Made by a program: the position numbers and the translations under genes | In this document: piece by piece, positions 25,935 to 34,114 of the stretch | Numbering within the stretch: position 1 is the stretch's first letter | Layout: each line of letters begins with the position of its first letter | Assembly (NCBI GenBank): GCA_927405585.1 | Contig: CAKMJS010000102.1 | Location: 1 to 45,661, forward strand | DNA from: an uncultured Desulfosporosinus sp. | GTDB lineage: Bacteria; Bacillota; Desulfitobacteriia; Desulfitobacteriales; Desulfitobacteriaceae | Direction of reading: 5' to 3' | DNA: 45,661 nt | The notes under the pieces: generated by a model | What the model was told of the DNA's origin: nothing | What the model saw: only the letters and a program-made list of their open reading frames with translations | The model's database searches: none

Positions 25935-28900
25935 ATGATATTATTTGCGCATCATGACTCACACAGTTTAGATTATCGTCAGCCCTTTGGAGCGGCAAGT
26001 TGTGGACAGACGATTAGGCTTAGACTGGATCTGTGCTCAGCAGTTCCAGTGGAGGCCTGCTTTTTGCGTCTTTGGGAGCAGGATAAGGAACGATTAATTC
26101 CTATGGCTGCAAAACTAGCAGAAAGTCGAGAGAGGTCTGTATGTAAGGAGATTTCTTCGGGAACAATCGCGATGGGTCGTAGTATGGCTGAAACTGCTGA
26201 CCAAAAAATCGTGTTTGAGGTAGAGTATGATACTCCAGACACTCCCGGACTTGTTTGGTACTATTTTAAGATTCAAGTCGAAGGTCAAACGTTTTTCTAT
26301 GGCAATAATGAGGATAAGTTGGGAGGGGAGGGAAGCCTCGAAATCGAAGAGCCTCCATCCTACCAAGTGACAGTACACCGCCCCATGGCGCTTCCGACGT
26401 GGTATAAGCAGGGAATCATGTATCAGATCTTTGTAGACCGTTTCTATCACGCACAAGAAGATGGCTATGTACTATATCCCAGGAAAAATGCCCTCCTGCA
26501 TGCTAATTGGTATGACAATCCCTTCTATATAAAAGACGAACAAGGACGGGTAACCCATTGGGACTTTTATGGTGGGAATCTGTTAGGAGTAATTAAAAAG
26601 CTACCCTATCTTCACGAACTAGGAATTAGCATCATCTACTTTAATCCGATCTTTGAGGCTCCTAGTAATCACAAATATGATACTGCGGATTATCTCACCA
26701 TCGATCCGATGTTTGGAGATGAAACGATCTTTGAGCAATTAATCACAGAAGCGAAGCGATATGGGATAGCTATCGTGTTAGATGGTGTGTTTAGTCATAC
26801 TGGGAGCGATAGCGTGTATTTCAACCGCTATAACAATTACCCCAGTGTGGGTGCTTATCAATCAACAGAGTCGCCCTTCTATGCTTGGTATCAATTCAAA
26901 CCTAACAGTAAGGAGTACCAGTCCTGGTGGGGCGTGGATGCTTTGCCAGAAGTGAATGAATTAAATCCTTCTTATCAAAACTTTTTATTCGGTCCTGAAG
27001 ATGGGGTTATCCAGAAGTGGATGAAAAAGGGGATAGCTGGCTGGCGTTTAGATGTAGCTGATGAGCTTCCAGGTGAATTCATCCAAAAATTGAGGCATAC
27101 GATCAAACGTATTAATCCCGATGCAGTTCTCATAGGGGAAGTATGGGAGGACGCCACGAATAAGCAAAGCTATGGAAAACTGCGCGAGTATTTCTGGGGT
27201 CATGAGCTAGATGCTACGATGAATTACCCTTTCCGCGATTTTTTTCTCGACTTTATGTTGAGTAAGACTAGTTCGAGAGTAGTTCATCAACAAGTGATGA
27301 GCCTGTATGAAAATTATCCTCGTGAAAACTTCTTCGGGGCCATGAATCTGATCGGCAGTCACGATCGAGAGAGGATTTTAACGCTTCTAGGGGAGGCTCC
27401 CGATGAACAAGCTTTGCTGGAAAATCAGAAGCAAACCTTTAGACTCTCGTCAGAAGCACGTGACCTAGCAGTGCGAAGGCTAAAGCTAGTTAGCCTAATC
27501 CAAATGACCTTTCCCGGCGTACCTTGTGTGTATTATGGGGATGAAGTAGGGTCGCAAGGCTATAGTGACCCCTATAACCGCGCAACGTATCCATGGGAAA
27601 GAGAAGACCAAGAGCTCCTGGCGTGGTACAAAAAGATAATCCGCCTGCGTTTGGAGCATGAGGTGCTACAGTCGGGGGATTTCCAATCCTTTTACATTGA
27701 ACCGAATTTGTATGGTTTGAGGCGGTCTGGAAAAAATGAGGAAATTTTTGTTTTGATTAATCGTCATGATACGAAAACGGTGGAAGTCAAACTACCTGAA
27801 ATTATGGAGAATCTCCCGCTGCAGAGCCCTTTAATGATAGATTTACTCAGCGGAAACATCCTAGTTGGGCAAGCCCTAAATCTAAGTCCTTTGTCGGCGC
27901 AAGTGCTACTCTGCAAACCTAGTTCATCACCGTTTCCTATTCAAAAATTTGTTCGTGCTTGCGGGGTATTAATGCACATCAGCTCGTTGCCTTCGGCGGT
28001 AGGATCAGGAAATATAGGAGAAGAGGCGTATCGCTTTGTCGATTTCCTAGTTGAATCAGGTCAATCTTTGTGGCAAGTCTTGCCCCTAAATCCTGTGGGG
28101 TTAGGTGATTCCCCCTATCAAAGTGATTCTGCTTTCGCTGGAAATTCGAAGCTGATTAGTCTGGAAGCCTTGGTTCGTGAGGGACTATTAGAAGCGGATT
28201 TTACTGAGGCGCTACCCACCGAATCGTTATCTCCTGAAATAGTTAAAGAAGCGAGTCTCCGAGAAGCATTTATCGCCTTTATGGCCCGAATCCAAGACCA
28301 AGACCAAGACCAAGGTATAAACCAAGGTATAAACCAAGGTATAAACCAAGGTATAGACCGAGGCATCGACCACGACCAAGATATCGAAAGAGACCCAAAC
28401 CCAAACCCAATCCCAAGCCCAATCCCAAGCCCAAGCCCAGATTATATTGAGCCACTGTCCAACTATTCAACTCGGCAAAACTATCTAAGTTTCCAAAAGG
28501 AGAATCAAGAATGGCTGAAGGATTATACCCTCTATCGAGCTCTGAAGACCCATTTTGGAGGGGTACCTTGGTATGAGTGGGAACTAGAGCTTGCTTGGCG
28601 CAACACCGATAAGCTGGAAGAATACTCTCTACGGCTTGAGGAAGAGATAGAATTTAACTGTTTTGTCCAATATACATTTTATTATCAGTGGCAAGAGCTT
28701 CAGCAATACGCCAAAGCAAAGGGTATTAAGTTAATTGGTGATATCCCAATATTTGTTGCAGCAGATAGCTGTGACGTATGGGTAAACCGGAGGTTTTTCA
28801 AATTAGACGAGGCTGGAAAACCCTTAAAAGTAGCGGGGGTTCCACCGGATTATTTCAGTAAAACAGGTCAATTATGGGGAAATCCTGTCTATGATTGGGT

Positions 28901-29591
28901 TGCCTTAGCAGCTGAGAATTATGTATGGTGGAAACAAAGAATTAAACTTCTACTAGGATTGTTTGACTTTATCCGTCTTGACCATTTCCGAGGTTTTGAG
29001 GCTTATTGGGAGATTGATGCGAGGGAAGAAACAGCGATTAATGGGCGATGGATCAAAGGACCTGGCAAACGGTTTTTTGAAAGTCTAGCTGCAGAATTTG
29101 GGGAGTTGCCTTTCCTTGCTGAGGACTTAGGGGTCATTACCCCGGAAGTCGATGTTCTGAAACGAATATTTGGGTTTCCAGGTATGAAGATTCTTCAGTT
29201 TACACCATTAGAGGAGACACTTTTCGAGGAAGATTCAAAGCTTATTTATTACTCAGGTACCCATGATAATGATACCTTGATGGGATGGTATAAGATGACC
29301 TTAACGGAGGAAGAGAACTCTGACCTTGCCGGAAATCAAAAGAGTAACCCAAGTGAAGTATGCCGTCGAATGATAGAAGATTTGTATAGGAGTCCAGCCC
29401 CTTGGGTCATTATCCCGATGCAAGATTTGTTGGGTTTAGACACCTACGCCAGGATGAATGTACCAGGGACGATCGAAGGGAATTGGCAATGGAAGCTGAA
29501 TAAGGATCTTGTGACAACTGAAGTGAAGGAGTGGCTTCGTGATCTTGTTAATGAAACGAGGAGATTGCCATTGGTGACAATTCATCCATAA
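25935..29591 (+). CDS. Bifunctional GH13 alpha-glucanase / GH77 4-alpha-glucanotransferase fusion
   Basis: 1218 residues carrying two whole enzymes. Residues about 1-150 form an N-terminal beta domain of the neopullulanase/CBM34 kind. The GH13 barrel (about 155-650) has nucleophile Asp in WRLDVADELP (about 371), Glu in IGEVWED (about 400) and Asp in GSHDRERI (about 474). From about 673 a MalQ-type GH77 domain begins (CGVLMHISSLPS, QVLPLNP) with LDHFRGFEAYW (about 1014), FLAEDLG (about 1061) and SGTHDNDTL (about 1108). Together they would hydrolyse or debranch glucans and disproportionate the oligosaccharides. No separate glgX is seen in the operon. An Asp/Gln/Pro-rich insert at about 786-835 is encoded by a tandem repeat. 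Confidence 0.92.
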   Translation: MILFAHHDSHSLDYRQPFGAASCGQTIRLRLDLCSAVPVEACFLRLWEQDKERLIPMAAKLAESRERSVCKEISSGTIAMGRSMAETADQKIVFEVEYDTPDTPGLVWYYFKIQVEGQTFFYGNNEDKLGGEGSLEIEEPPSYQVTVHRPMALPTWYKQGIMYQIFVDRFYHAQEDGYVLYPRKNALLHANWYDNPFYIKDEQGRVTHWDFYGGNLLGVIKKLPYLHELGISIIYFNPIFEAPSNHKYDTADYLTIDPMFGDETIFEQLITEAKRYGIAIVLDGVFSHTGSDSVYFNRYNNYPSVGAYQSTESPFYAWYQFKPNSKEYQSWWGVDALPEVNELNPSYQNFLFGPEDGVIQKWMKKGIAGWRLDVADELPGEFIQKLRHTIKRINPDAVLIGEVWEDATNKQSYGKLREYFWGHELDATMNYPFRDFFLDFMLSKTSSRVVHQQVMSLYENYPRENFFGAMNLIGSHDRERILTLLGEAPDEQALLENQKQTFRLSSEARDLAVRRLKLVSLIQMTFPGVPCVYYGDEVGSQGYSDPYNRATYPWEREDQELLAWYKKIIRLRLEHEVLQSGDFQSFYIEPNLYGLRRSGKNEEIFVLINRHDTKTVEVKLPEIMENLPLQSPLMIDLLSGNILVGQALNLSPLSAQVLLCKPSSSPFPIQKFVRACGVLMHISSLPSAVGSGNIGEEAYRFVDFLVESGQSLWQVLPLNPVGLGDSPYQSDSAFAGNSKLISLEALVREGLLEADFTEALPTESLSPEIVKEASLREAFIAFMARIQDQDQDQGINQGINQGINQGIDRGIDHDQDIERDPNPNPIPSPIPSPSPDYIEPLSNYSTRQNYLSFQKENQEWLKDYTLYRALKTHFGGVPWYEWELELAWRNTDKLEEYSLRLEEEIEFNCFVQYTFYYQWQELQQYAKAKGIKLIGDIPIFVAADSCDVWVNRRFFKLDEAGKPLKVAGVPPDYFSKTGQLWGNPVYDWVALAAENYVWWKQRIKLLLGLFDFIRLDHFRGFEAYWEIDAREETAINGRWIKGPGKRFFESLAAEFGELPFLAEDLGVITPEVDVLKRIFGFPGMKILQFTPLEETLFEEDSKLIYYSGTHDNDTLMGWYKMTLTEEENSDLAGNQKSNPSEVCRRMIEDLYRSPAPWVIIPMQDLLGLDTYARMNVPGTIEGNWQWKLNKDLVTTEVKEWLRDLVNETRRLPLVTIHP
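28292..28440 (+). repeat. In-frame minisatellite inside the GH77 domain
   Basis: Three successive period-3-compatible arrays: CCAAGA hexamers (encoding DQ), a 12-mer GGTATAAACCAA in about four copies (encoding GINQ), and CCCAAN hexamers (encoding PN, PS, PI). Unit lengths are multiples of three, so slippage would lengthen or shorten the protein without frameshift. The insert falls in the GH77 part, between the first conserved block and the catalytic blocks, where it is probably a flexible surface loop. Confidence 0.9.
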
Positions 29592-29885
29592 CTTAGGTTG
29601 ATAAAGAGGGAAACGTTTTGTGCAAATAAAACTAAGATAATGAGGATTATTAATTATGGATAAACCTCTATTAGACTAAGGATGGTTATCAATCCCTATA
29701 TAATCGGTACCTTACACTATTTAAAATGATATATTTCAATATGTACCATAAAGGATATTTATTATGAATATATTGTTTCCTAGTAGACACAATACAAGCA
29801 TAGTGATAATCTTTATTGTGAGCAAAGTCACATATAGGATTAGGTTTGAATTACCTCTTAAAACTCTCTAACTAAAGGAGCGACT
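29592..29885. other. Intergenic region with CRP-like site
   Basis: About 290 bases between the glycogen operon and the first paralogue of unknown function. AT-rich, with no reading frame of note. The only clear signal is the palindrome at 29817. No strong terminator is visible for the glycogen operon. Confidence 0.5.
29817..29832. promoter_or_regulatory. CRP/FNR-superfamily-like palindrome, copy 1
   Basis: TGTGA-GCAAAG-TCACA matches the CRP-type consensus half-sites exactly with N6 spacing. Flanks ATAATCTTTA on the left and ATAGGATTA on the right extend the dyad imperfectly. It lies about 55 bases before the start of the first paralogue gene. The same block recurs at 30654. The protein that binds it is not in the window. 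Confidence 0.65.
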
Positions 29886-30473
29886 ATGAAGAGCGAATTA
29901 GGAAATAGAACATATCCGATATGGCTATTAATCAATCCAAAATACCCTGATGTTCGATATGATATCTGGAGACCGGTCTTAGACGAAATTCAGGATAGAG
30001 TATTCAGGGAATTGCAAACGAGAATTGATACTACGAATATTTACATTAAAAGCGCTGTGGACGATATTGGAATAGTTCCCAATACTTTAAATTGGTGGGC
30101 TAAGGAAGTCGCCAAAGAAATTGAGTTATTCAGAAAGCTTGTTCGAGAACACAGGCCGAAAATGCTTGTTACGTTTGGTGCTTTTCCTTTTGAGTTTGCT
30201 AGGCGTGTCAATGAAGTAAAACCAGAAAAAGGTCCTAAGGCATGGAGTTCGTTGATTTTGCGAAATGAATTTGACAAATCTATGGAAAACTTTGATATTA
30301 ATCAAACTAACACGATCCCCTTACTACGTCGAGTGCTTACAACGGATAAGTATATAGAGACTCACAATTATATGTCACCAACCGACAGGGAGACTTATTT
30401 CCAACACGTTGGGACAAAGATCGCAGAAAAAATTATCAAGAACAAGAGTAATCTAGATATCTGGATTAAGTAA
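29886..30473 (+). CDS. Unknown-family protein, paralogue 1 of 3 (PNTLNWW/IWIK family)
   Basis: 195-residue soluble protein with no signal peptide or membrane segment. I do not recognise the family. It shares with two later genes the blocks YPIWLLINPKYP, TRIDTTNIY, PNTLNWW, KEIELFR, FGAFPFEFARRV, KGPKAW, IPLLRRV, YFQHVG and the C-terminal IWIK. The segment PKMLVTFGAFPFEF looks like the strand-turn-helix found in uracil-DNA-glycosylase-like folds; this is a weak resemblance only. Strongly ionic and aromatic, with no cysteine. ATG start with AAAGGAG; closed by a terminator at 30491. It is the first gene of a region in which copies of this protein alternate with anion transporters, so a role tied to uptake or assimilation of the transported anion is inferred. 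Confidence 0.85.
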   Translation: MKSELGNRTYPIWLLINPKYPDVRYDIWRPVLDEIQDRVFRELQTRIDTTNIYIKSAVDDIGIVPNTLNWWAKEVAKEIELFRKLVREHRPKMLVTFGAFPFEFARRVNEVKPEKGPKAWSSLILRNEFDKSMENFDINQTNTIPLLRRVLTTDKYIETHNYMSPTDRETYFQHVGTKIAEKIIKNKSNLDIWIK

Positions 30474-30490
30474 GAATATTATTCGACAAC

Positions 30491-30540
30491 AAATAATGCT
30501 CCAAAGAGAATTTATTTTCTTCTTCGGAGCATTATTTTTA
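30491..30540 (+). terminator. Intrinsic terminator after paralogue 1
   Basis: AATAATGCTCC pairs perfectly with GGAGCATTATT across a loop of about 23 bases, followed by TTT. It separates paralogue 1 from the DASS transporter unit. Confidence 0.8.
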
Positions 30541-30653
30541 TGTAAATTTATCTAGATACTTTTAGTATGCGATCTTTTGGCAATAGCGTAACTCTATTAA
30601 GAGCAGTTTGATTTGCTATAGACGCCATGACAGTTATAATGATAATCTTTAAT

Positions 30654-30669
30654 TGTGAGTATAGTCACA
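30654..30669. promoter_or_regulatory. CRP/FNR-superfamily-like palindrome, copy 2
   Basis: TGTGA-GTATAG-TCACA with exact half-sites. Here the flanks TAATCTTT and AAAGATTA are themselves a perfect inverted pair, so the dyad spans about 36 bases (30643-30679). About 40 bases of sequence match copy 1 at 29817. It lies about 310 bases ahead of the DASS gene. Confidence 0.65.
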
Positions 30670-30806
30670 AGAAAGATTAAAAGGAGGATTGATTTGATTC
30701 ACTTGACTTCAGAGATAGAGTTAACTATATAAGGCTTCAATGTATTGGAGGGATTCAATGAACAAAACCATGTATAGGAGTGGAGTAGACCTAAATCATT
30801 GTTTAC

Positions 30807-30846
30807 AAAAAAAAAGCAGCCTAGAAAGGCCGCTAAGAAATTTAAT
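30807..30846 (-). terminator. Duplicated hairpin element, copy 1 (reads as terminator on minus strand)
   Basis: On the plus strand this reads poly-A, AGCAGCC, TAGAAA, GGCCGCT, AAGAAATTTAATG. On the minus strand it is AGCGGCC-loop-GGCTGCT followed by nine T, a good intrinsic terminator with one G-U pair. A close copy is at 34012, and each copy precedes a transporter gene. Either minus-strand transcripts start within the transporter leaders, or the block is a duplicated regulatory piece. Confidence 0.5.
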
Positions 30847-30979
30847 GTAATAGTATTATAACACACAAAACTCAAAAAAATAAGGCCTATAGTTTGTTTA
30901 TTTTGTCATAGGTGGTTGAATACGAACATGATTGAGTGAAAATATGCACCTTGCAAAATGAAAGAAGGGTGTGGTGAAA

Positions 30980-32434
30980 ATGAGTACTAATGCTAAACGA
31001 GTTTTCTTTATTCTACTTGGCGTAGCAATATTTTTCATATTCTTTTATGCTCCACAGTTTAGTCCAGCGGTGGATCCTTCTGGTAAGGCCTTTGAGTTAA
31101 GCCAACAAGGTAAGGCAGCCATCGGATTATTCTTCCTTGCTAGTATATGGTGGGTATTTGAAGTAACCCCTATTGGTGTAACTAGTCTTATGATTGGTGT
31201 TGTTCAAGCTTTATTCCTTATCCGTCCGGCAAAGGAAGCTTTTCGGGATTTTATGGACCCTACAGTATTGTTTATCTTAGGTTCTTTACTGATTGGTTTA
31301 GCTTTCACCAAGTCAGGGATTACCAAACGAATCGCTTACAAAATGTTAGATATTGTGGGCGAAAACACCAGAATGATATTGTTAGGGGTTTTTATTGTCA
31401 CCGCTTTATTAACCCATATTATGGCTCACACTGCAGTGGCGGCTACAATGTTCCCCATTTTAGTGACGATCTTGGCCTTGTATAATGGAGATAACTCCGA
31501 CGGTAAGCCCTCGAAGTTTGGTAAGGCCTTGTTCATTGGAATGGCCTATACTGCAGGTGCAGGAAGTATCTGCACCCTCTTAGGTGGCGCTCGTAACCCC
31601 GCCGCAGTGGGTTTCTATACTCAGTTTACCGGTAAAGAGGTTTCGTTTGTTGACTTTTCGCTTCACTTGGCACCCTTTGGCTGGGCGAGTGTATTTATTA
31701 TTTGGGCATTGCTAATGTTCCTTTATAAGCCAGAAAAATCTCATATCCCGGGCTTACGTAATAAGGCCAGATCAGAGTATACAAAACTTGGCCCGATTAA
31801 TAGCAAGGAAATCTATGTGAGTGTTGTTGTTGCCCTTGCGCTTGCGATGCTGGTATTACAATCCCTAATTCCGGCGTTAAAGACTATGGATCGTTCAGTT
31901 CCGTTGCTACTCGCTGGAATACTATTCTTCCTCTCTAATATCTTGACGGTAGATGATCTAGAGAAGAAGATTCCTTGGAATATCGTTTTACTATTTTCTG
32001 GGGCTATGAGTATTGGTTTCTGCTTATGGCAAACCGGAGCAGCTCAATGGATCGCAATCAAGTGGTTAGGAATGATCGCTGGTGCACACTGGTTAGTGTT
32101 CTTACTGGCAGTTTGCTTCCTTGTGCTTCTGATGACCAACTTTATTATGAATGTAGCTGCTATTGCAATTACTCTGCCGGTTGCCCTCGTTATGGCACAG
32201 TATCTTGGAGTTAACCCTGAGCTGATCCTGTACGGGGCTACAGCAATGGCAGGTATGCCTTTCTTACTGCTGATTGGTGCAGCGCCCAATGCAATTGCCT
32301 ATCAATCGAAGCAGTTCACTACGAGCGAATTCTTTGTGAGTGGTATTCCTGCTAGTGCGGCCATCATGGTCCTCTTGGTAATCATGACCTACACCTACTG
32401 GCCGATAATTGGTATGCCTGCACTACTAAGGTAG
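30980..32434 (+). CDS. DASS/SLC13 family anion transporter
   Basis: About 484 residues, polytopic membrane protein of the divalent anion:sodium symporter family (sulfate, thiosulfate or dicarboxylates). The repeat signatures sit where the SNT sodium-site motifs should be, but read THIMAHTAVAATMFPIL and MTNFIMNVAAIAITLP, so the canonical Ser-Asn-Thr is altered in both halves. GAGSICTLLGGARNPAAVGF is the loop after the first. ATG 30980 is preferred, ten bases after AAGGG; GTG 30971 would lie two bases from it. DASS proteins are one of several families known to carry sulfate in sulfate reducers, and the neighbours (TauE/SafE, SulP) support an inorganic anion, but the substrate is not proven. A hairpin follows at 32450. 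Confidence 0.88.
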   Translation: MSTNAKRVFFILLGVAIFFIFFYAPQFSPAVDPSGKAFELSQQGKAAIGLFFLASIWWVFEVTPIGVTSLMIGVVQALFLIRPAKEAFRDFMDPTVLFILGSLLIGLAFTKSGITKRIAYKMLDIVGENTRMILLGVFIVTALLTHIMAHTAVAATMFPILVTILALYNGDNSDGKPSKFGKALFIGMAYTAGAGSICTLLGGARNPAAVGFYTQFTGKEVSFVDFSLHLAPFGWASVFIIWALLMFLYKPEKSHIPGLRNKARSEYTKLGPINSKEIYVSVVVALALAMLVLQSLIPALKTMDRSVPLLLAGILFFLSNILTVDDLEKKIPWNIVLLFSGAMSIGFCLWQTGAAQWIAIKWLGMIAGAHWLVFLLAVCFLVLLMTNFIMNVAAIAITLPVALVMAQYLGVNPELILYGATAMAGMPFLLLIGAAPNAIAYQSKQFTTSEFFVSGIPASAAIMVLLVIMTYTYWPIIGMPALLR

Positions 32435-32449
32435 TAGAGGCTTAACGTT

Positions 32450-32480
32450 GATACACCTTGGTTTCCGATCAGGGTGTATC
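32450..32480 (+). terminator. Hairpin after the DASS gene
   Basis: GATACACC pairs with GGTGTATC across a 15-base loop, followed by TTTAC. The stem overlaps a GTG at 32474 that could otherwise begin the next frame, which argues against that upstream start. Confidence 0.6.
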
Positions 32481-32563
32481 TTTACAAACAATCTTATCAT
32501 TTTTTTGCCATGAGAGGTATGGATTCGGTCAAAACAACCAGAATAAATGAAAGGTGGGATATC

Positions 32564-33187
32564 GTGTCCGCCTTAGCACGAAATATTTATATACCTTTAG
32601 TTGAACAGGAATCAGGTCATAAAACCTTTCCAATATGGCTATTAACTAATCCAAAATATCCAGATGTAATCAATGACATTTGGAGAAGTGTATTAGATGA
32701 GATACAGGATAAAGTATATCGGGAAATACAGGCTAGAATTGATACCACTAATATTTACATTAGGAGCGTTGTCGGAGATTGTGGAATAGTTCCTAATACA
32801 CTCAACTGGTGGGGAAAGGAAGTCGTTGATGAAATAAGAGTGTTCAGGCAAATTCTACTTGAACATAATCCTAAGATGCTGATTTCTTTTGGTGCGTTTC
32901 CATATGAATTTCTGCGACGGGTATCGGATATGAAACCAGATAAGGGACCTAAGTACTGGAGATCTTCGATTTTAAGAGATGAATTTGATAGATCCGTTGA
33001 GAATTTCAATGTGAACCAATCCAATAGGATGCCCTTACTCCGCAGAGTTATCGAAAGTGATAAATACCAAGAAACACGCGATGATTTCCGTCCCACTGAC
33101 AAAGACCAATACTTTAAACATGTAGGATCAAAGCTATCAAGCTTGATTATACAGAATGTAGATCATTTTAATATATGGATTAAATAA
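32564..33187 (+). CDS. Unknown-family protein, paralogue 2 of 3
   Basis: Second copy of the unrecognised soluble family; about 207 residues from GTG 32564, which has AAGGTGG six bases upstream. The frame is open back to 32474, but that GTG lies in the hairpin after the DASS gene. Relative to paralogue 1 it has about 17 extra N-terminal residues before FPIWLLTNPKYP. The shared blocks TRIDTTNIY, PNTLNWWGKEV, PKMLISFGAFPYEFLRRV, KGPKYW, MPLLRRV, YFKHVG and the terminal FNIWIK are kept. It lies directly behind the DASS transporter and 70 bases before the 110-residue gene. No function assigned. Confidence 0.82.
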   Translation: MSALARNIYIPLVEQESGHKTFPIWLLTNPKYPDVINDIWRSVLDEIQDKVYREIQARIDTTNIYIRSVVGDCGIVPNTLNWWGKEVVDEIRVFRQILLEHNPKMLISFGAFPYEFLRRVSDMKPDKGPKYWRSSILRDEFDRSVENFNVNQSNRMPLLRRVIESDKYQETRDDFRPTDKDQYFKHVGSKLSSLIIQNVDHFNIWIK

Positions 33188-33257
33188 AGGATCAGACGTA
33201 TGAAGCTTTCAACATGACTGCAAAAGCAATACTTTTATTTTTGAAAGGAGATGGAAT

Positions 33258-33590
33258 ATGGAAGCGAAGTATGTGGCCACTATTGATTTCACATCTCTAC
33301 AGGCCTTAAAAACGTTTATAGGAATTGTAAATCAGGCGGGTGGAAGTTTTTTGATTAACGGAGTAAAACCAGATCTAAGCACGATGGTAAATAATCCGAT
33401 TCTTGTTACAGGTACTAAAGCAGAGAATGTTTTCATGTCAGAGATTAAAATTTACGCTTCCACGACCCTAGATTTAGAGAGAGCAAAAGAAGTTTTGAGC
33501 TGTGAAATTGGTGAAAAGGAAATAAAATCGGCCTCTAGTACACTGCTTGAGTCAGTTACAAGCTTTAAAGGGTTTCCCTCACGAAAGTAA
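33258..33590 (+). CDS. Hypothetical 110-residue protein
   Basis: Small soluble protein, ATG with AAAGGAG eight bases upstream, so it is very likely translated. The sequence opens with a beta strand (KYVATIDF), a helix (LQALKTFIGIVNQAG) and FLINGVKPDLSTMVNN, an order that faintly recalls HPr-like folds, but there is no phosphorylatable His and I do not assign it. It follows paralogue 2 by about 70 bases and ends before a strong terminator, so the two probably form one transcript. Confidence 0.65.
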   Translation: MEAKYVATIDFTSLQALKTFIGIVNQAGGSFLINGVKPDLSTMVNNPILVTGTKAENVFMSEIKIYASTTLDLERAKEVLSCEIGEKEIKSASSTLLESVTSFKGFPSRK

Positions 33591-33670
33591 GACGGTTTTC
33601 TTGAACTATTTATTCGATAAAGTATCTAAATCGTATAGATTCGAGCTTTCTAGAGACGGGATGGACGTTA

Positions 33671-33716
33671 TACAAAAGCCTAGGAGATAATTCTTTCTCC
33701 TAGGCTTTTGTATTTT
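33671..33716 (+). terminator. Strong intrinsic terminator
   Basis: TACAAAAGCCTAGGAGA pairs perfectly with TCTCCTAGGCTTTTGTA (17 bp) around a short loop, followed by TTTT. It closes the paralogue 2 / 110-residue unit and could also act in the opposite direction. Confidence 0.88.
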
Positions 33717-34114
33717 AAAGTAGTCCTCATGATTTTAGCTTCAGAGGGACAATCAGATCTTGATTTCGATGAGGGTGGTAGCTCGATAGATATCCATTGA
33801 AAATTCGACAATCAAATACTATTTGAGTATTGGCAATAAAAATAATTGATTATTGCGATCCGATTTACCTATAGACACCTTTCGAATGGAGTGCTACTGT
33901 TGTTTGTGAAAGTAAATGCTAAAGAAAGGAGAAAATCTTATTTAGGATGGGTCACAATATAATTAGCGAGGGTCTGAATATGTCGATAAATATTAGAGGT
34001 ACCTCTTTAAGAAAAAAGCAGCCTATAAAAGCCGCTAAAGAAATTTGATGTGTGCAACCAACGTTCTAAAACTCCAATTGAGAAGCGAAGTTCAATAGAG
34101 GAGGGAAAGTAACC
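33717..34114. other. 400-base leader of the TauE/SafE gene
   Basis: No large gene. Two adjacent perfect dyads, AATACT-ATTTG-AGTATT (33815-33831) and GCAATAA-loop-TTATTGC (33833-33856), are candidate operators. A degenerate half CRP-like site (TGTGAAAGTAAATGCTA) is near 33904. The hairpin element copy 2 is at 34012, and a 22-codon frame (ATG 33979) ends inside it. Confidence 0.45.
34012..34051 (-). terminator. Duplicated hairpin element, copy 2
   Basis: Plus strand AAAAAAGCAGCC, TATAAAA, GCCGCTAAAGAAATTTGATGT matches copy 1 at 30807 with only a few differences. On the minus strand it is a G-U-containing stem followed by TTTTTT. It lies about 65 bases before the TauE/SafE start. Confidence 0.5.

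Larger units (their letters stand above)
30541..30979. other. 440-base leader of the DASS transporter gene
   Basis: No large gene. It holds CRP-like palindrome 2 (30654), a hairpin element duplicated at 34012 (see 30807), and two short frames with good ribosome sites: TTG about 30693 (12 codons) after AAAAGGAGG, and ATG 30759 (30 codons, ending within the hairpin element) after GGAGGG. Neither resembles a known protein; they could be leader peptides. Confidence 0.45.

Noticed and set aside
28292-28440. CRISPR-like tandem repeat
   Set aside because: Units are 6 and 12 bases, contiguous, without spacers, and in frame within an enzyme gene.
28118-28470. Long minus-strand frames with repeats such as LGLGLG and FIPW
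   Set aside because: They are antisense readings of the in-frame minisatellite in the GH13-GH77 gene; the sense strand encodes conserved enzyme blocks on both sides.
33831-33856. TGGCAAT...ATTGC as a sigma-54 promoter before the TauE gene
   Set aside because: The spacing between GG and GC is wrong for a -24/-12 element; the match is part of a palindrome.
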